Source of the DNA: Panicum virgatum
Lineage: Eukaryota; Streptophyta; Magnoliopsida; Poales; Poaceae
Assembly (NCBI RefSeq): GCF_016808335.1
Contig: NC_053141.1
Location: 21,957,924 to 22,021,923 of the forward strand
Length of the DNA stretch: 64,000 nucleotides
Direction of reading: 5' to 3'
The position numbers and the translations under genes are program-made. The stretch's first letter is position 1. Every line of letters begins with the position of its first letter. The notes beneath the pieces are model-generated. The model was not told the DNA's origin. It saw only the letters and a list, made by a program, of their open reading frames with translations, and searched no databases. Below are positions 8,890 through 19,636 of the stretch, one piece after another.

Positions 8890-10077
8890 ATGTCAGCTGA
8901 ACAAAACAGCCTTGGAGTTAGTGCAATGGGTGATGGTGTTCATGCAACAGTTTCCGTGAAGCAGCCGACAACGATACCAGATCAGCCCTCGCAAACAACA
9001 TACCACCCGAAGAATGGTGAGAAAGCTTGCCCGTGTTGCCAATTCTATGGCGTTCCTTGTCGTCAAGTTCGTGCGACTGAAGATGAAGCCACCACAAGGA
9101 GGAACCAGAGATTGTTCTCCAGTACAAAGAGAAAGAGGTCTCATCAAGAGCAGCTAGCAGAAGATTCCCTTTTCCTTGACTGTCCATCGGTCGATGAGCT
9201 ACAGATCATCCAGAAGAGAAATGATCCTGAGTGCTCTAGAGATACACAGGTCAAGAACCAAGCACTCTATGATTATGTTGATGGGTTGACTATCACTATG
9301 AATGTGATCCAGCCACACGGCCGCAAGGAGTCCAAAGAGCAAGCAGTAGAGATAATGCAAGATGTGATGATAAGTTCACAGGGAGGTCAACCAAGTAGCG
9401 CCATTCACCACCACCGCATGTGCTACAAATGCGGGCAAAAAGGTCATTATGCCAAAAGTTGTCCAGCACCTCAGGCTCCACGGCAGGCAGGACAACAAGG
9501 GCGCCCAGCCCAACCCAGGGCGCCACGACAGGGGAAGGTGAACCACGTGACGGCCGAGTCAGCGGCCGAGGCTCCTAACGTGGTTATTGGTACATTCATG
9601 GTCAACTCTTATCCAGCTATGGTGATTTTCGATACCGGTGCTACTCATTCTTTCATTTCCAAGTCATTTGCCGAGCAGCATCGTATACCAGTTTCTTGTA
9701 TGAGGGCAGCTATGGTAGTTACCTCACCTGGGGGCCAGATACACACATGCTCTATATGCTCCAGAGTTAGTATTGTCATAAGGGGGGCAGAATTCCGCAC
9801 TGGTTTGATCGTCATTGATTCCTTGGGGATAGATGTGATTTTGAGCATGGAGACCCTTACCAAATGGGGAGTCCGTATTGATTGTGCTCAGCGGACAGTT
9901 CACTTGTCAGCATCTGATGGCCAAGAGGTGACAGTCAGTGCTACAGAGCCTTCTGGTTTTCTTCATCAGATGGAGGTTAGACCCACGGATGGTATTCGCG
10001 TGGTGCCTGAATTCCCGGACGTCTTTTCGGAAGACTTGCCAGAAGAAGGAAGAGGAGTTGATGAAGACCTATCCTAA
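8890..10077 (+). CDS. Chimeric gag-like/protease ORF of element A
   Basis: 395 aa from ATG 8890; this start is shared by B and G, while an in-frame extension upstream lacks conservation. Residues 1-160 form an N-terminal region I do not recognise: Cys cluster CPCC-X6-C (47-57), basic KRKR (80-83, possible nuclear signal) and 'DYVDGLTITM'. A retroviral zinc knuckle follows, C168-X2-C171-X4-H176-X4-C181. Next is an aspartic protease with FDTGATHSF (DTG 238-240), nearly identical to the protease of element E ('VNHVTAESAAEAPN'). No capsid domain like that of E is present. After 'PDVFSEDLPE' the frame enters the fused end of pol out of frame and stops. Likely a nucleic-acid-binding protein plus protease; function unproven. 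Confidence 0.8.
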   Translation: MSAEQNSLGVSAMGDGVHATVSVKQPTTIPDQPSQTTYHPKNGEKACPCCQFYGVPCRQVRATEDEATTRRNQRLFSSTKRKRSHQEQLAEDSLFLDCPSVDELQIIQKRNDPECSRDTQVKNQALYDYVDGLTITMNVIQPHGRKESKEQAVEIMQDVMISSQGGQPSSAIHHHRMCYKCGQKGHYAKSCPAPQAPRQAGQQGRPAQPRAPRQGKVNHVTAESAAEAPNVVIGTFMVNSYPAMVIFDTGATHSFISKSFAEQHRIPVSCMRAAMVVTSPGGQIHTCSICSRVSIVIRGAEFRTGLIVIDSLGIDVILSMETLTKWGVRIDCAQRTVHLSASDGQEVTVSATEPSGFLHQMEVRPTDGIRVVPEFPDVFSEDLPEEGRGVDEDLS

Positions 10078-10098
10078 TCTCTTTGCTAGCCAGCCCAG

Positions 10099-10134
10099 AA
10101 TCTCGGGACGAGATTCCTGTAAGGGGGTAGGATT
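10099..10134 (+). other. Pre-PPT hairpin and polypurine tract of element A
   Basis: AATCTCG-GGA-CGAGATT is a perfect 7-bp stem with a 3-nt loop, followed by CCTGTAAGGGGGTAGGATT, the primer site for plus-strand synthesis, directly before the 3' LTR. The same arrangement occurs in B, C and E. Confidence 0.8.
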
Positions 10135-13100
10135 TGTAACACCCTAATTCAAATTTCAGTAATTAATAATAAATTTAATTGGTTTATTTAATTTTTTCTA
10201 AGGATTTTTGTGCTAGTCTTGTGTTTAATCCAATTTTTGTTCCATAAATAATTAAAATTTTATCTTAGGTTAAATTTCGTTGTTGCATCATGCTGGAGCA
10301 TTGCTTTATTTGTTTGAGTGCTAGAGTGAATTCAAATTCAAATTTGAATTCATTTGGCTTGAGTTTGAGTTAGAAATAGAAATAGGAAATAGAGGAAGAA
10401 AAAGAAGAAGTGAATCCAACCCAGCAGCCCAGCAGAGCCCAGTTTCCTTTTTCCTCTAGCGGCCCAACCCGGCCTCCTTCCTTTCCCTTTTCCCCAGCCC
10501 AAAACCTCAGCCCAGCCCGCCTTCTCCTCCCTTCCCTCCCGCGTCCGGCCCAGTTCCATTTTCCTTGGCCCACCCTTTTTCCCTCACGGCCCGGCCTTCC
10601 CTCACCTCCCGCTCGCTCTGCAGCGCGCGTTCCCCCCTCTCACCAGCGACCACGGGCCCGCCTGCCAGCGACCCTCACTCGACCCCGCTGTCCCACACGC
10701 GCAGCGCCCGCTCCGCACGCGCTCTGGCCCAGCCTGCGCACACAGCCGCTCCAACTCCCTCCGCAGACAGCGCGCCCCGCTCTCCCTCCACGCGCTCAGC
10801 CCGGTCGTGTCACGCGCGCGCCACTCCTTTCCCGGGCCTGCCCCGACACGCCGGCCCATCTCTTCCGCTCGCTCGCCCGGACGGCCTGCTCCCGCAGCTG
10901 CGTCACCCCGCGCCTGACCCCACCAGCCAACACCCGCACCCCAGCCAGCGCCCGCCCGCGCGTCGCCTTTCCCCCTCGCTGCCACGCCGGCCCCACAGGT
11001 CAGGGTCACCTTCTTCCCCGCGTCCTCTGCTCCGCGCAACGCCCGCTCTGCAATCACCGGCGCAGCGGCCGGGGATTGCCTTCCTCAACCACCACACGAT
11101 CCCCGGCACCCGGCCTTTATTTGGCCCCCGCTACCCCTCTACGCCCTCATCTCGCCACCCCACATCCGCCGCCAGCCTGAAATCCATCACGCCCGTCTTG
11201 CCGCCGGAGCCGAGCCGCTGCTCCATCCCGGTCACGCCGCACCGCCGTGTTCAAGCCCCGGCAGGCCCCGGTGCACCATCACGGGACACGCACGGCCTTC
11301 CTGGACGGATCAACAGGCCCGGAGCTCCACCACATCGCTCCTTCCCCGAGCCCCGCCATGTGCCACCGCGGTCCTCGTCGCCGACCACCCTACGCCGCTC
11401 TCTCGCCCGATCCAGGCCCTCGGTGAGCACCCCCAAGGCCCCGCCGTACTTTTGCGCTAGCTACTTTAGTCTGTAGCTCACCCCAGAGGCCGCGCGAGCT
11501 CACCCCGGCGATGCCCCGCCGCGTTCGCTCGCCATCGCCGCCGCGCGCCCCTCCCCGTACCCCGCAGCGCCTCTCCAAGAGCCCCAGTGGCTTACTCATG
11601 CCACGGGCATGCTCCCAGGCCCAAGCCCGGGTCAAATCAACCCCCGGAGTGCCGGATTAGCGAACTCCGGCGAAACTTTCCCCACGCGCCACCGCAGGAG
11701 CGCGCCGCCGGTGACTTCCGCCGCCGCCGTTGCTCACGTTCGTCCTGGGTCGTTCGATCCAAAATCAACACTCGAGATTAGATCCAAATCCCATCGAACC
11801 AGAGCCACGAGATCCCGATCTAACGGCCCGTAAGTGTAGATACCGGTTCATCTACAAGTTTTGCATAAGAGCCCCCCAGCTTTCTGACAATCAACCCGCA
11901 GTCCACCCCTTTTGAAAAATAATTGCGGTTTGGCCCAGTTTTTAGCGTCTAAGCCCCTGGGTTTCTTTAAAATACAACCCGCAGTCCAGGCTTGAAGTTT
12001 TTGCAAGTTAGACCCTGAAGCTTTAGTTTAATTACGTTTAAGCCCTCGGTTTTTGCAGAAAACCCCCCTGGAACTTAGTTTTTATCGCAAATAAGCCCCT
12101 GAACCTTGTTTTAGGCCTAGTTTATGCGTTTTAGCTCCGTTTTAGGCGTTCTTTATGTCCACGCGATCGTTGTAACACGTAGAATAGTTCTAGAGTAGTT
12201 TTGTACGTTGTTTTCATGTATTGTTGTACTGTTTCTTAGTTCTTATTAGTGTTTGCTTGTATGTTTATTATTGTGCTTTGTTTTGGCCATGTGTTCGTGA
12301 GTAGACGTTGATCCATCTGAGGAGCCCTAGTACCAGTACCCGGAGCAGCCGTCTTCTGACCACTTTGAGCAGCAGCAGGAGCAGTACGAGGAAGGCAAGT
12401 ATAACATGAACAACCCATCACTTTTAAATACAATTTCATACTGCATTTTAACACTGTATGCCTATAAGGACTTTCCTAGCCACTTTATATCCTTTATATA
12501 TACCCTTGGGTTGCATTTTGGTTAGTTGTGCTAGGTTGCTGCGCTATAACACATTCTGGTCCTTTTTAATTAAATTGATTAATGGTTTACTTGAACTTAA
12601 TTCTGAGAGTGGCCCTCTGTGTGGATGAGTGGCTCACGTCTCGTTAAAAGATGGTTTTTGTAGAAACATGGTTTAGGGGGCCAGCACGGTGCTTAGTGCT
12701 TGGTTGGCCACTCTCCATAAGGACCGGTTCATAGAGCGACAACCTGGGACAACAGCGCTACCACAAGGCTAGAATGGGATAGACTTGGCTTACTAATTAG
12801 GTCTTTTTGGTTTGGAGTAACTTACCTGCGGGGCAAGAGTAGTAAGCTTCAATGGTCCCTGCTCCTCCAGCTGGTCTGTGCTTGGTTTGCGCACCTGTGC
12901 TTGTACCCCTGGCGGTGGGCCCCATCGTCGCTGACCTAACTCTCGCGGTTACGCCTTACCAACGAGATTCTTTGTAACGGCCTCGTAGTGAGTCGCTAGT
13001 CATCTCACCTAAGGAAGTGTGATGAACAACTGGCGTAGCTCACGACTTGTGGGTAAAGATGTGCAACCTCTGCAGAGTGTAAAACTGGTATACTAGCCGT

Positions 13101-13756
13101 GCTCACGGTTATGAGCGCCCCAGATCCTCCTTTTGATTAGTGGGGTTGTCTCCTTCCGACGAGGGAGGTGCCTCTCGGGGTTACCTTGGTGGCTTGGTTT
13201 CGGTTTGGTTCTCAGTAGTATCATGTTTAAATTTGACTAATTACTATGTAACTGGGTTAATGGTAATTCATCAACTCGTAGTAAATAGCTTTAATAAAAC
13301 TTTGCCAACACTTAAAAGCTAATGCAGTTGAGTCAGCCAACCTTAGAGCCTCATAGTTTGTGTTATACTTGTTGAGTACAAGTTGTGTACTCACTCTTGC
13401 CTCTTCTCTACTTTTTCCTCTTGGCTACGCTACTGCTGCTCAGTTCCTGCCGACACGAGGGAGTTTGCTCAGCGCTACCAGGACTACGAGGACTTCTAGG
13501 CGTTCGTCTCCCAGTCGACGTCCCTGTGGCGCCCTGCTTCAGCTTCGGAGAGTCTTTATCGTATTTTGTACTTCGCTTCCGCTGTATTAGACATTTTGTC
13601 ATTAATATAATAAATAACCTTCGTATTCACTTTATTATATCTTTTTACGTGATATGTGCTGTGATATACTGTTCATTCTGTTGTATATACGTGTGACTTG
13701 ATCCTGGCACGTATATGATTGCTCGGTCTATGTTCTTTTATAAACCGGGTGTTACA
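10135..13756 (+). repeat. 3' LTR of element A
   Basis: 3622 bp, same order as the 5' LTR. Exon X here (12305-12394) carries an in-frame CAG-to-TAG change ('GAGGAGCCCTAG') and exon Y is at 13444-13499, so this copy of the LTR ORF is broken. Together with the LTR of B (14048-17565, opposite orientation) it forms a long inverted repeat with a 291-bp spacer. Confidence 0.93.
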
Positions 13757-13816
13757 GCCCCCGAGCAGGGTGGCTGGCGAAGTCGCGGAGACACGCCGAG
13801 TGGTTGCGGCGCCTAG
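13757..13816. repeat. 59-bp minisatellite, remaining unit right of element A
   Basis: Continues the array interrupted at 4469 (GCCCCCGAGCAGGGTGGCTG... to GCGGCGCC), starting with the duplicated GCCCC. It shows that A inserted into an existing array. Confidence 0.88.
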
Positions 13817-14047
13817 GTAGTTTTGTATTTTTACCGTTTGTCTTTACTGCAACGGGCAAAAAGTTACTGTTGGGGGCCCGCTCCTTGCCGAGTACGACTC
13901 GGACAGTTTCTGGAAAGTCGATTCGAATTCTGTGCGATCTTCGGGGTTGCCGTTGCACGCACATCCGATCCTCTTTAAAAGGGGAAGGGCCCGACCCGCG
14001 GAGGGCTACCCATTCCCTTGCCTTCCTATTCTCGCCTTCTTGCCTCC
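13817..14047 (+). promoter_or_regulatory. Upstream region and leader of the antisense ORF of element P
   Basis: Short non-coding piece between A and B. CTCTTTAAAAGGGG (13971-13984) is a TATA-like box pointing toward the P ORF. Removing element B places the ATG of that ORF (23392) about 130 bp downstream of this box, a normal promoter-to-start distance for a plant gene. Inference from position only. Confidence 0.45.
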
Positions 14048-17000
14048 TGTAACACCCGGTTTATAAAAGAACATAAACCGAGCAATCATATACGTGCCAG
14101 GATCAAGTCACACGTATATACAACAGAATGAACAGTATATCACAGCACATATCATGAATAAGACATAATAAATCGAAATACGAATGTTATTTATTACATT
14201 AATGACAAAAAATGTCTGATACAGCGGAAGCGAAGTACAAATACGATAAAAACTCTCCGAAGCTGAGCAGGGCGCCACAGGGACGTCGACTGGGAGATGA
14301 ATGCCTAGAAGTCCTCGTAGTCCTGGAAGCACTGAGCGAACTCCCTCGCGTCAGCAGGAACTGAGCAGCAGTAGCGTATCAAAGAGGAAAAAGTAGAGAA
14401 GAGGCAAGAGTGAGTACACAACTTGTACTCAACAAGTATAACACAAACTATGAAGCTCTAAGGTTGGCTGACTCAACTGCATTAGCTTTTAAGTCTTGGC
14501 AAAATTTTATTAAAGCTATTTACTACAAGTGGATGAATTACCATAAACCCAGTTACATAGTAATTAATCAAAATTAATCATGTTACTACTGAGAACCAAA
14601 CCGAAACCACCAAGGTAACCCCGAGAGGCACCTCCCTCGTCGGAAGGAGATAACCCCACTAATCAAAAGGAGGATCTGGGCCGCTCATGACCGTGAGCAC
14701 GGCTAGTATACCAGTTTTACACTTTGCAGAGGTTGCACATCATTACCCACAAGTCGTGAGCTACGCCAGTTGTTCATCACACTTCCTTAGGTGAGATGAC
14801 TAGCAAACTCACTACGAGGCCTTTACAAAGAATCTCGTTGGTAAGGAGTAACCGCGAGGGTTGGATCGGCGACTATGGAGCAGGTCTAGTGGGCGTCAAG
14901 AATACCACAGACGAGGCCACTTAGTACGAGGGACATAGAAGCTTACCACCCTTGCCCTGCAGGTAAGTTACTCCAAACCAAAAAGACCTGCTCTCAGAGG
15001 GCCACTCTCAGAATGAAGTTGCATATACCATTAATCAAATTAATTAAAAAGGACCAAGTGTGTTATAGCGCGGCACCTAGCACAACTAACCAAAATGCAA
15101 CCTAAGGTAATTATATAAAGGATAAATGTGGCTAGGAAATCCTTATAGGCATACAGTATTAAAATGCAGTATGAAAGTGTATTTAAAAGTGATAGGTTGT
15201 TCATGTTATACTTGCCTTCCTCAAAAGTTCTCCTGCTGCTCAACCTTCCCTGAAGATGGCTCTTGGCACTGGTACTGATGCTCCTCCGGTAGCTCAACAT
15301 CTACTCACGAACACATGGCCAAAAACAATGCACAACATAAACATACAAGCAAACACTAACAAAAACTAGGAAACAGTACATCAATACATAAAAACAGCAC
15401 ACTAAACTAGTCTAAAGCTATTCTACGCGTCACAACGATCGCGTGGACATAAAGAACACATAAAACGGAGCTAAAACGCAAAATCTAGGCCAAAAACAAG
15501 GTTCAGGGACTAAACTGCAAGAAAACTAAGGTTCCAGGGGGTTTTCTGCAAAAACCGAGGGTCTAAACGTAATTAACCGTTGAATCTAAGGGCTAGCGTG
15601 CAAAAGACCAGGTGCTGGACTGCGGGTACTATTTCTAAAGAGCTCAGGGGGCTATGTGTTAAAAACAGGGACCTAACTGGAATTAATTTTGAAAAGGGCT
15701 GGACCGCGGGTTGATATCCATAAAAGACAGGGGCTCTTATGCAAAATTGACAGGCGAACTGGTATCTACGCTTGGGAGCTGATGGATCTCGATCTAACAG
15801 TTCAAAAAGGATCGGGCTACGATCTGATCTAGGCCGTGGACTCCAGATCTAACGGCCACAGGCGGTTGGGGCGTGGGCGGCGGCACTGGCAGCGCCGGCG
15901 GCGAGCCAAGCGGCAGCAGCTTGTCGGAGTCGATCGAATCCGGTGTTCCAGGGGCCCATTCGACCGGGGATTGGGTTAGGAAGGTTCAGTGTGAGATGCG
16001 TGATCCACCGGTGCAGTTCGTGTGGGATTTCGTGGTACGAGATGGCTCGCGCAGCAGCAGGGGCGGGTCTGCGCGGCGGAGGCTCGCCGGCGCGAGTGTT
16101 CTGGGCGATGCCAGGGCCACAGGCTATGGGAACTGGCGCAAAGGAAGGAGGGGTTTGGGTTGTAGCTCACCGAGCTCGGAACTGGACGGGGAAGCGGCGC
16201 AGGGGAGTCATCGGCGAAGAGGTCGTGCGGCGGCGATGGGGGAGTTCCACGGTCCGGGTGCGGGGGTGCTCCTCCGAGCTTCGGATCCCCTCGAGTCGCT
16301 GCGCCGTGGTACTGCGGGGGTGGAAGGAGGTCAGGAGGACCGGAGCTGGACCGGCGGCGAGGAATTTCGGTGAGGAGCGAACTCACCGTGGCGGCGCTCC
16401 GATGGGAATCCGAGGCAGGCGAGGTCCGGGGTCGGGGATGGCGGCCTCTGGGGTGCTCCTGGGGTCGTGGCGAGGCTGTTGCGCAGCCTGGCTGGGACTC
16501 CGGTGTGGTGGAGCAGTTGTGGACGCGGCGGCACAGAGGAACGGCGGCATGGCGAGGTGACTCCCTTCGGCGGCTAGGGTTGGGCGGCGCGCTGGTGGAT
16601 GGAAGGAGGAGAAGGGCACGGGCTCCTATTTGTAGGGCGGCGGAGCGCCTTGGCGTGCGGGCCCGAGGTTGGAAGGCCGGCGAAATCTTCGGTGAGCATC
16701 ACGGAGTTCGGTTGCGCGGGAGGGGGGGAAGACGATACTAGCAGCTGGGCCCGTGCTGTCAGCGGGGTGCGAGCTGCGCGGGCGAACGGGACGCGTGCGA
16801 GCGCGCTGTCGTGCGGGCCCAGGTGGCCGGACGGGGCGAGTGCGGGCTGTTGCTGAGCGGGTGAAAGCGGGGGCGCGGGCGCGTGGTGACGGGCGAGCGT
16901 GGGGCTGGCGTGCGGGACCGGGCCGTCAGGGGAAACGCGGGGTGCTGGTGTACGGTGTGAGCGGCGCTGGCGGGTGGGCCTAGGCGCAGAGGCAGGCTGG

Positions 17001-17565
17001 GAAAGATAGGGAGAGCGGGAGCGCGCGGGAGGTGGACCGGGCGTGTGGGCCGCGCAGCGTTCTGCGGAGCGTGAGCTCGCGCGGGGAGACTGGTGAGCGG
17101 GCCTGGGTTGTAGAGAGGCCGAAGGGGAAGGGTGCTGGGCCGTAGCGGGGTGAGGAAGTGAGCCGTGCGGGTTTGTGGCTGAGTCACCTGGGTTGGGTTT
17201 GGGCCGGTGTGGGGAAAAAAGGGTGGGAGCCGGGCTGGGCTGCTGGGTTTGGATTGAGTCTGGGCTGGGTTTCTGGGTTTCTTTTCTATTCTATTTCCTC
17301 TCTCTTTTCTATTTCTAAATCAAACAAAGTTTGAATTCAAATACAAATTTATGAAGTTGAGATTTGAATTCAAACCACACTCAAATAATTAAAACTATGC
17401 ACCAGCATGAATGCAACACCAAAATTTAAACCTATGATAAAATTTTAATTACTTATAGAGCAAAAATTTTAGATTAAATGCAAGACCAGACATATAAACC
17501 TTAGAAAATTAAATAAAGCCAATTAAATTTATTATTAACTAGGAAAATTAAGTTAGGGTGTTACA
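14048..17565 (-). repeat. 3' LTR of element B (left copy, with internal deletion)
   Basis: Relative to the right LTR it lacks the segment matching about 20579-20760. At the junction near 14986-14998 the sequence reads AGACCT-gctctcag-AGGGCCACTCTCAG, with an 8-base filler resembling the nearby ACTCTCAG. This looks like end-joining repair. A TATA-like box (minus CTACAAATAGG) lies at about 16626-16636. Confidence 0.92.
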
Positions 17566-17599
17566 AATCCTACCCCCTTACAGGAATCTCGTCCCGAGA
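17566..17599 (-). other. Polypurine tract and pre-PPT hairpin of element B
   Basis: On the minus strand AATCTCG-GGA-CGAGATT precedes CCTGTAAGGGGGTAGGATT, directly next to the 3' LTR, the same as in element A. Confidence 0.78.
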
Positions 17600-17642
17600 T
17601 TCTGGGCTGGCTAGCAAAGAGAAACAAGGATGGGATTTAGTT

Positions 17643-18806
17643 CTAATTACTCCGGAGTTGGATTCTCATACCCACATGACTTGAGTCGGAAATATGTTGA
17701 ACCTCAGGCTCAATTTGCTCTCCTGACGAGGTCTGGACCTTTACCATTCTTTTGGTAGGCTGCATCACAAGTTTGTTTCGAATTGACCAATTTTGACCAA
17801 GAATGATGTCGATTCCTGTTGACTCCATTACAATAATGTCCTCAGGGAAGGATGCCTCGCCTATCCTCATGCTGACTCGAGGACATATGTAACTGGAGAT
17901 CTGTTCTTTTCCTGATGATTTGACGACCATTGTCTTCCTCATGGGCAGCTTTAATATTCCATGCTTAGCAGCAAACTGCGTGTTGATGAATGAATGTGTA
18001 GCACGAGGGTCTATCAACACTGAGGCTGGGAAAGAGTTGACCAGAAGCATACCAAGAATGACTGGACTATTATCCCGAATGGTTTCTGCTGACACATGGT
18101 GAACTCTACCCTGGAGGTACTCTTTTGATCCCTTCTTGGATGGCTCATGCTTCGTACGATCACTGCACTCTGGTATCACCTGCTGCTGAGCCTGATCATT
18201 CTGATCATCTTGCTTGGAGCAGTCCCCGGAAATGAGGTCGGTCTCGTCACCACTGGTACGTGGGATTGGTGAAGGGTCCTGGACTGGTGCTACTGGTGGC
18301 TGCTGATTCTGAGGACAACTTTTGGCATAATGACCTTTTTGTCCGCATTTGTAGCACTTGCGGTGGAGTTGAATGACGCTACTTGGTTGACTTCCCTGTG
18401 AACTTAACATCACATCTTGCATTACTTCTGTTGCTTGCCTTTTGGGCTCCTTGCGGCCACGTGGCTGAATTACCTTCATAGTGATAGTCAACCCATCAAC
18501 ATAATCATAGAGAGCTTGATTCTCAACTTGTGTATCTCTAGAGCACTCAGGATCCTTTCTTTTCTGGATGGTCTGTAGCTCGTCGACCGATGGACTGTCG
18601 AGGAAAAGGGAATCCTCTGCTAGCTGCTCCTGATGAGACCTCTTCCTCTTTGTACTGGAGAACAACCTCTGGTTCCTCCTAGTTGTGGCTTCATCTTCAG
18701 TCGCTCGAACTTGACGACAAGGAACGCCATAGAATTGGCAACACGGGCAAGTTTTCTCACCATCACCCATTGCACTGTCTCCAAGCTCTTTTTGTTCTAC
18801 CGACAT
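17643..18806 (-). CDS. Chimeric gag-like/protease ORF of element B
   Basis: 387 aa from ATG 18806. The N-terminal half is the same unrecognised domain as in A (CPCCQFYGVPC, KRKRSHQEQ, DYVDGLTITM), minus 27 residues lost between two ATGGTG repeats. The zinc knuckle CYKCGQKGHYAKSC is intact. From there on B differs: the linker and protease are not E-like but come from another Ty3/gypsy type ('VNSFPASVLID', 'THSFINTQF'). The active-site triplet reads D-P-R where D-T/S-G is required, so the protease is probably dead. B may preserve the donor arrangement from which the A/G form was made by a second recombination. Confidence 0.75.
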   Translation of the reverse strand: MSVEQKELGDSAMGDGEKTCPCCQFYGVPCRQVRATEDEATTRRNQRLFSSTKRKRSHQEQLAEDSLFLDSPSVDELQTIQKRKDPECSRDTQVENQALYDYVDGLTITMKVIQPRGRKEPKRQATEVMQDVMLSSQGSQPSSVIQLHRKCYKCGQKGHYAKSCPQNQQPPVAPVQDPSPIPRTSGDETDLISGDCSKQDDQNDQAQQQVIPECSDRTKHEPSKKGSKEYLQGRVHHVSAETIRDNSPVILGMLLVNSFPASVLIDPRATHSFINTQFAAKHGILKLPMRKTMVVKSSGKEQISSYICPRVSMRIGEASFPEDIIVMESTGIDIILGQNWSIRNKLVMQPTKRMVKVQTSSGEQIEPEVQHISDSSHVGMRIQLRSN

Positions 18807-19620
18807 CTGTGCTGGGGCAAAGAAGAAACACAGATTGGTAAGGTCAAGGAAGAAAGAAAAACTCCATTCTTTAAGGTTCTATCCTATTTAGACAACACTG
18901 CACAGGCATCACTGCTGATAACTCCAGGTAGGTGTTTCATAAATCTAAGAAAAGGAACTATAGCATAACTCTTCTGTCTTGTCTGAGAGATTCTCAACTT
19001 CTCTTGTACTATCTGTAGGCCGGGGTGTCACATCCCTACCCCCTTACAGAAACCGACGTCCTCGTCGGTGACGTCCTTGCCAGCGATTCCCTGGATATCA
19101 TATCCTCTTCGTATTATCCTTCTTCTTAGCAAACAAGACCGGGGAAACTCAAGGCATGATAAGGTAGAGAGGATAGAGTGGATGGTTTTACCCCCAACGA
19201 TATAACTCATTTTATTATTTAATTAGCTTTAACTTAAGACTGATTTTCATTAAACAAATTTAACTACTAAACTATGCAATCAACCAAAAATCCAAATCAA
19301 ACATGTAGCATAATAACAAGCATACAAATTTCACAACTTAGCTGAGTTTACCACACGACTCGACTAACACAATGCGTCGTAGGCCTAACTATCGTATTAT
19401 TATAAAAGGGTCACCTAGCTAATACTCATGGTGGTCAGATGACTGATTCAGGCCAAAATCTACGAAAACTATTCTTTAGAGAGAGAAATCAAGGCAAGAC
19501 GAGTAAAAGGCATAGAATTCAAGGGGTATAATAGTAAAATAGTTTCAGCAAGCAAGGATTGGAGAGAAGAAGTCCTACAACTCGACCCGTTCTATCTAGG
19601 CTTCGTCCTACAGTCGATAC
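18807..19620 (-). other. Leader of element B with foreign segment
   Basis: Contains, on the minus strand, the same hairpin ACCGACG-AGGA-CGTCGGT (about 19049-19066), TAAGGGGGTAGGG and TGTGACA seen in A and G, followed by a pyrimidine-rich CAG just before the ORF. The part next to the primer-binding site matches the leader of E. Confidence 0.6.
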
Positions 19621-19633
19621 GGCTCTGATACCA
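19621..19633 (-). other. Primer-binding site of element B (tRNA-iMet)
   Basis: Minus-strand TGGTATCAGAGCC three bases from the right (5') LTR. Confidence 0.92.
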
Positions 19634-19636
19634 CTC

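Larger units (their letters stand above)
4470..13756 (+). mobile_element. Element A: complete non-autonomous Tekay-like LTR retrotransposon
   Basis: Complete element of 9287 bp bounded by the 5-bp duplication GCCCC (4465-4469 and 13757-13761). It has two LTRs of 3621 and 3622 bp, a tRNA-iMet primer-binding site, a 2044-bp internal region with one ORF, and a polypurine tract. RT, RNase H and integrase are absent: after the protease region the sequence jumps to the last ~20 codons of an integrase/chromodomain frame (motif 'KTYPNLFASQP' in another frame, about 10060-10100), which matches the end of pol in element E. It therefore looks like a pol-deleted relative of E that also carries a foreign gag segment. 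It would need enzymes supplied in trans. Confidence 0.93.
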
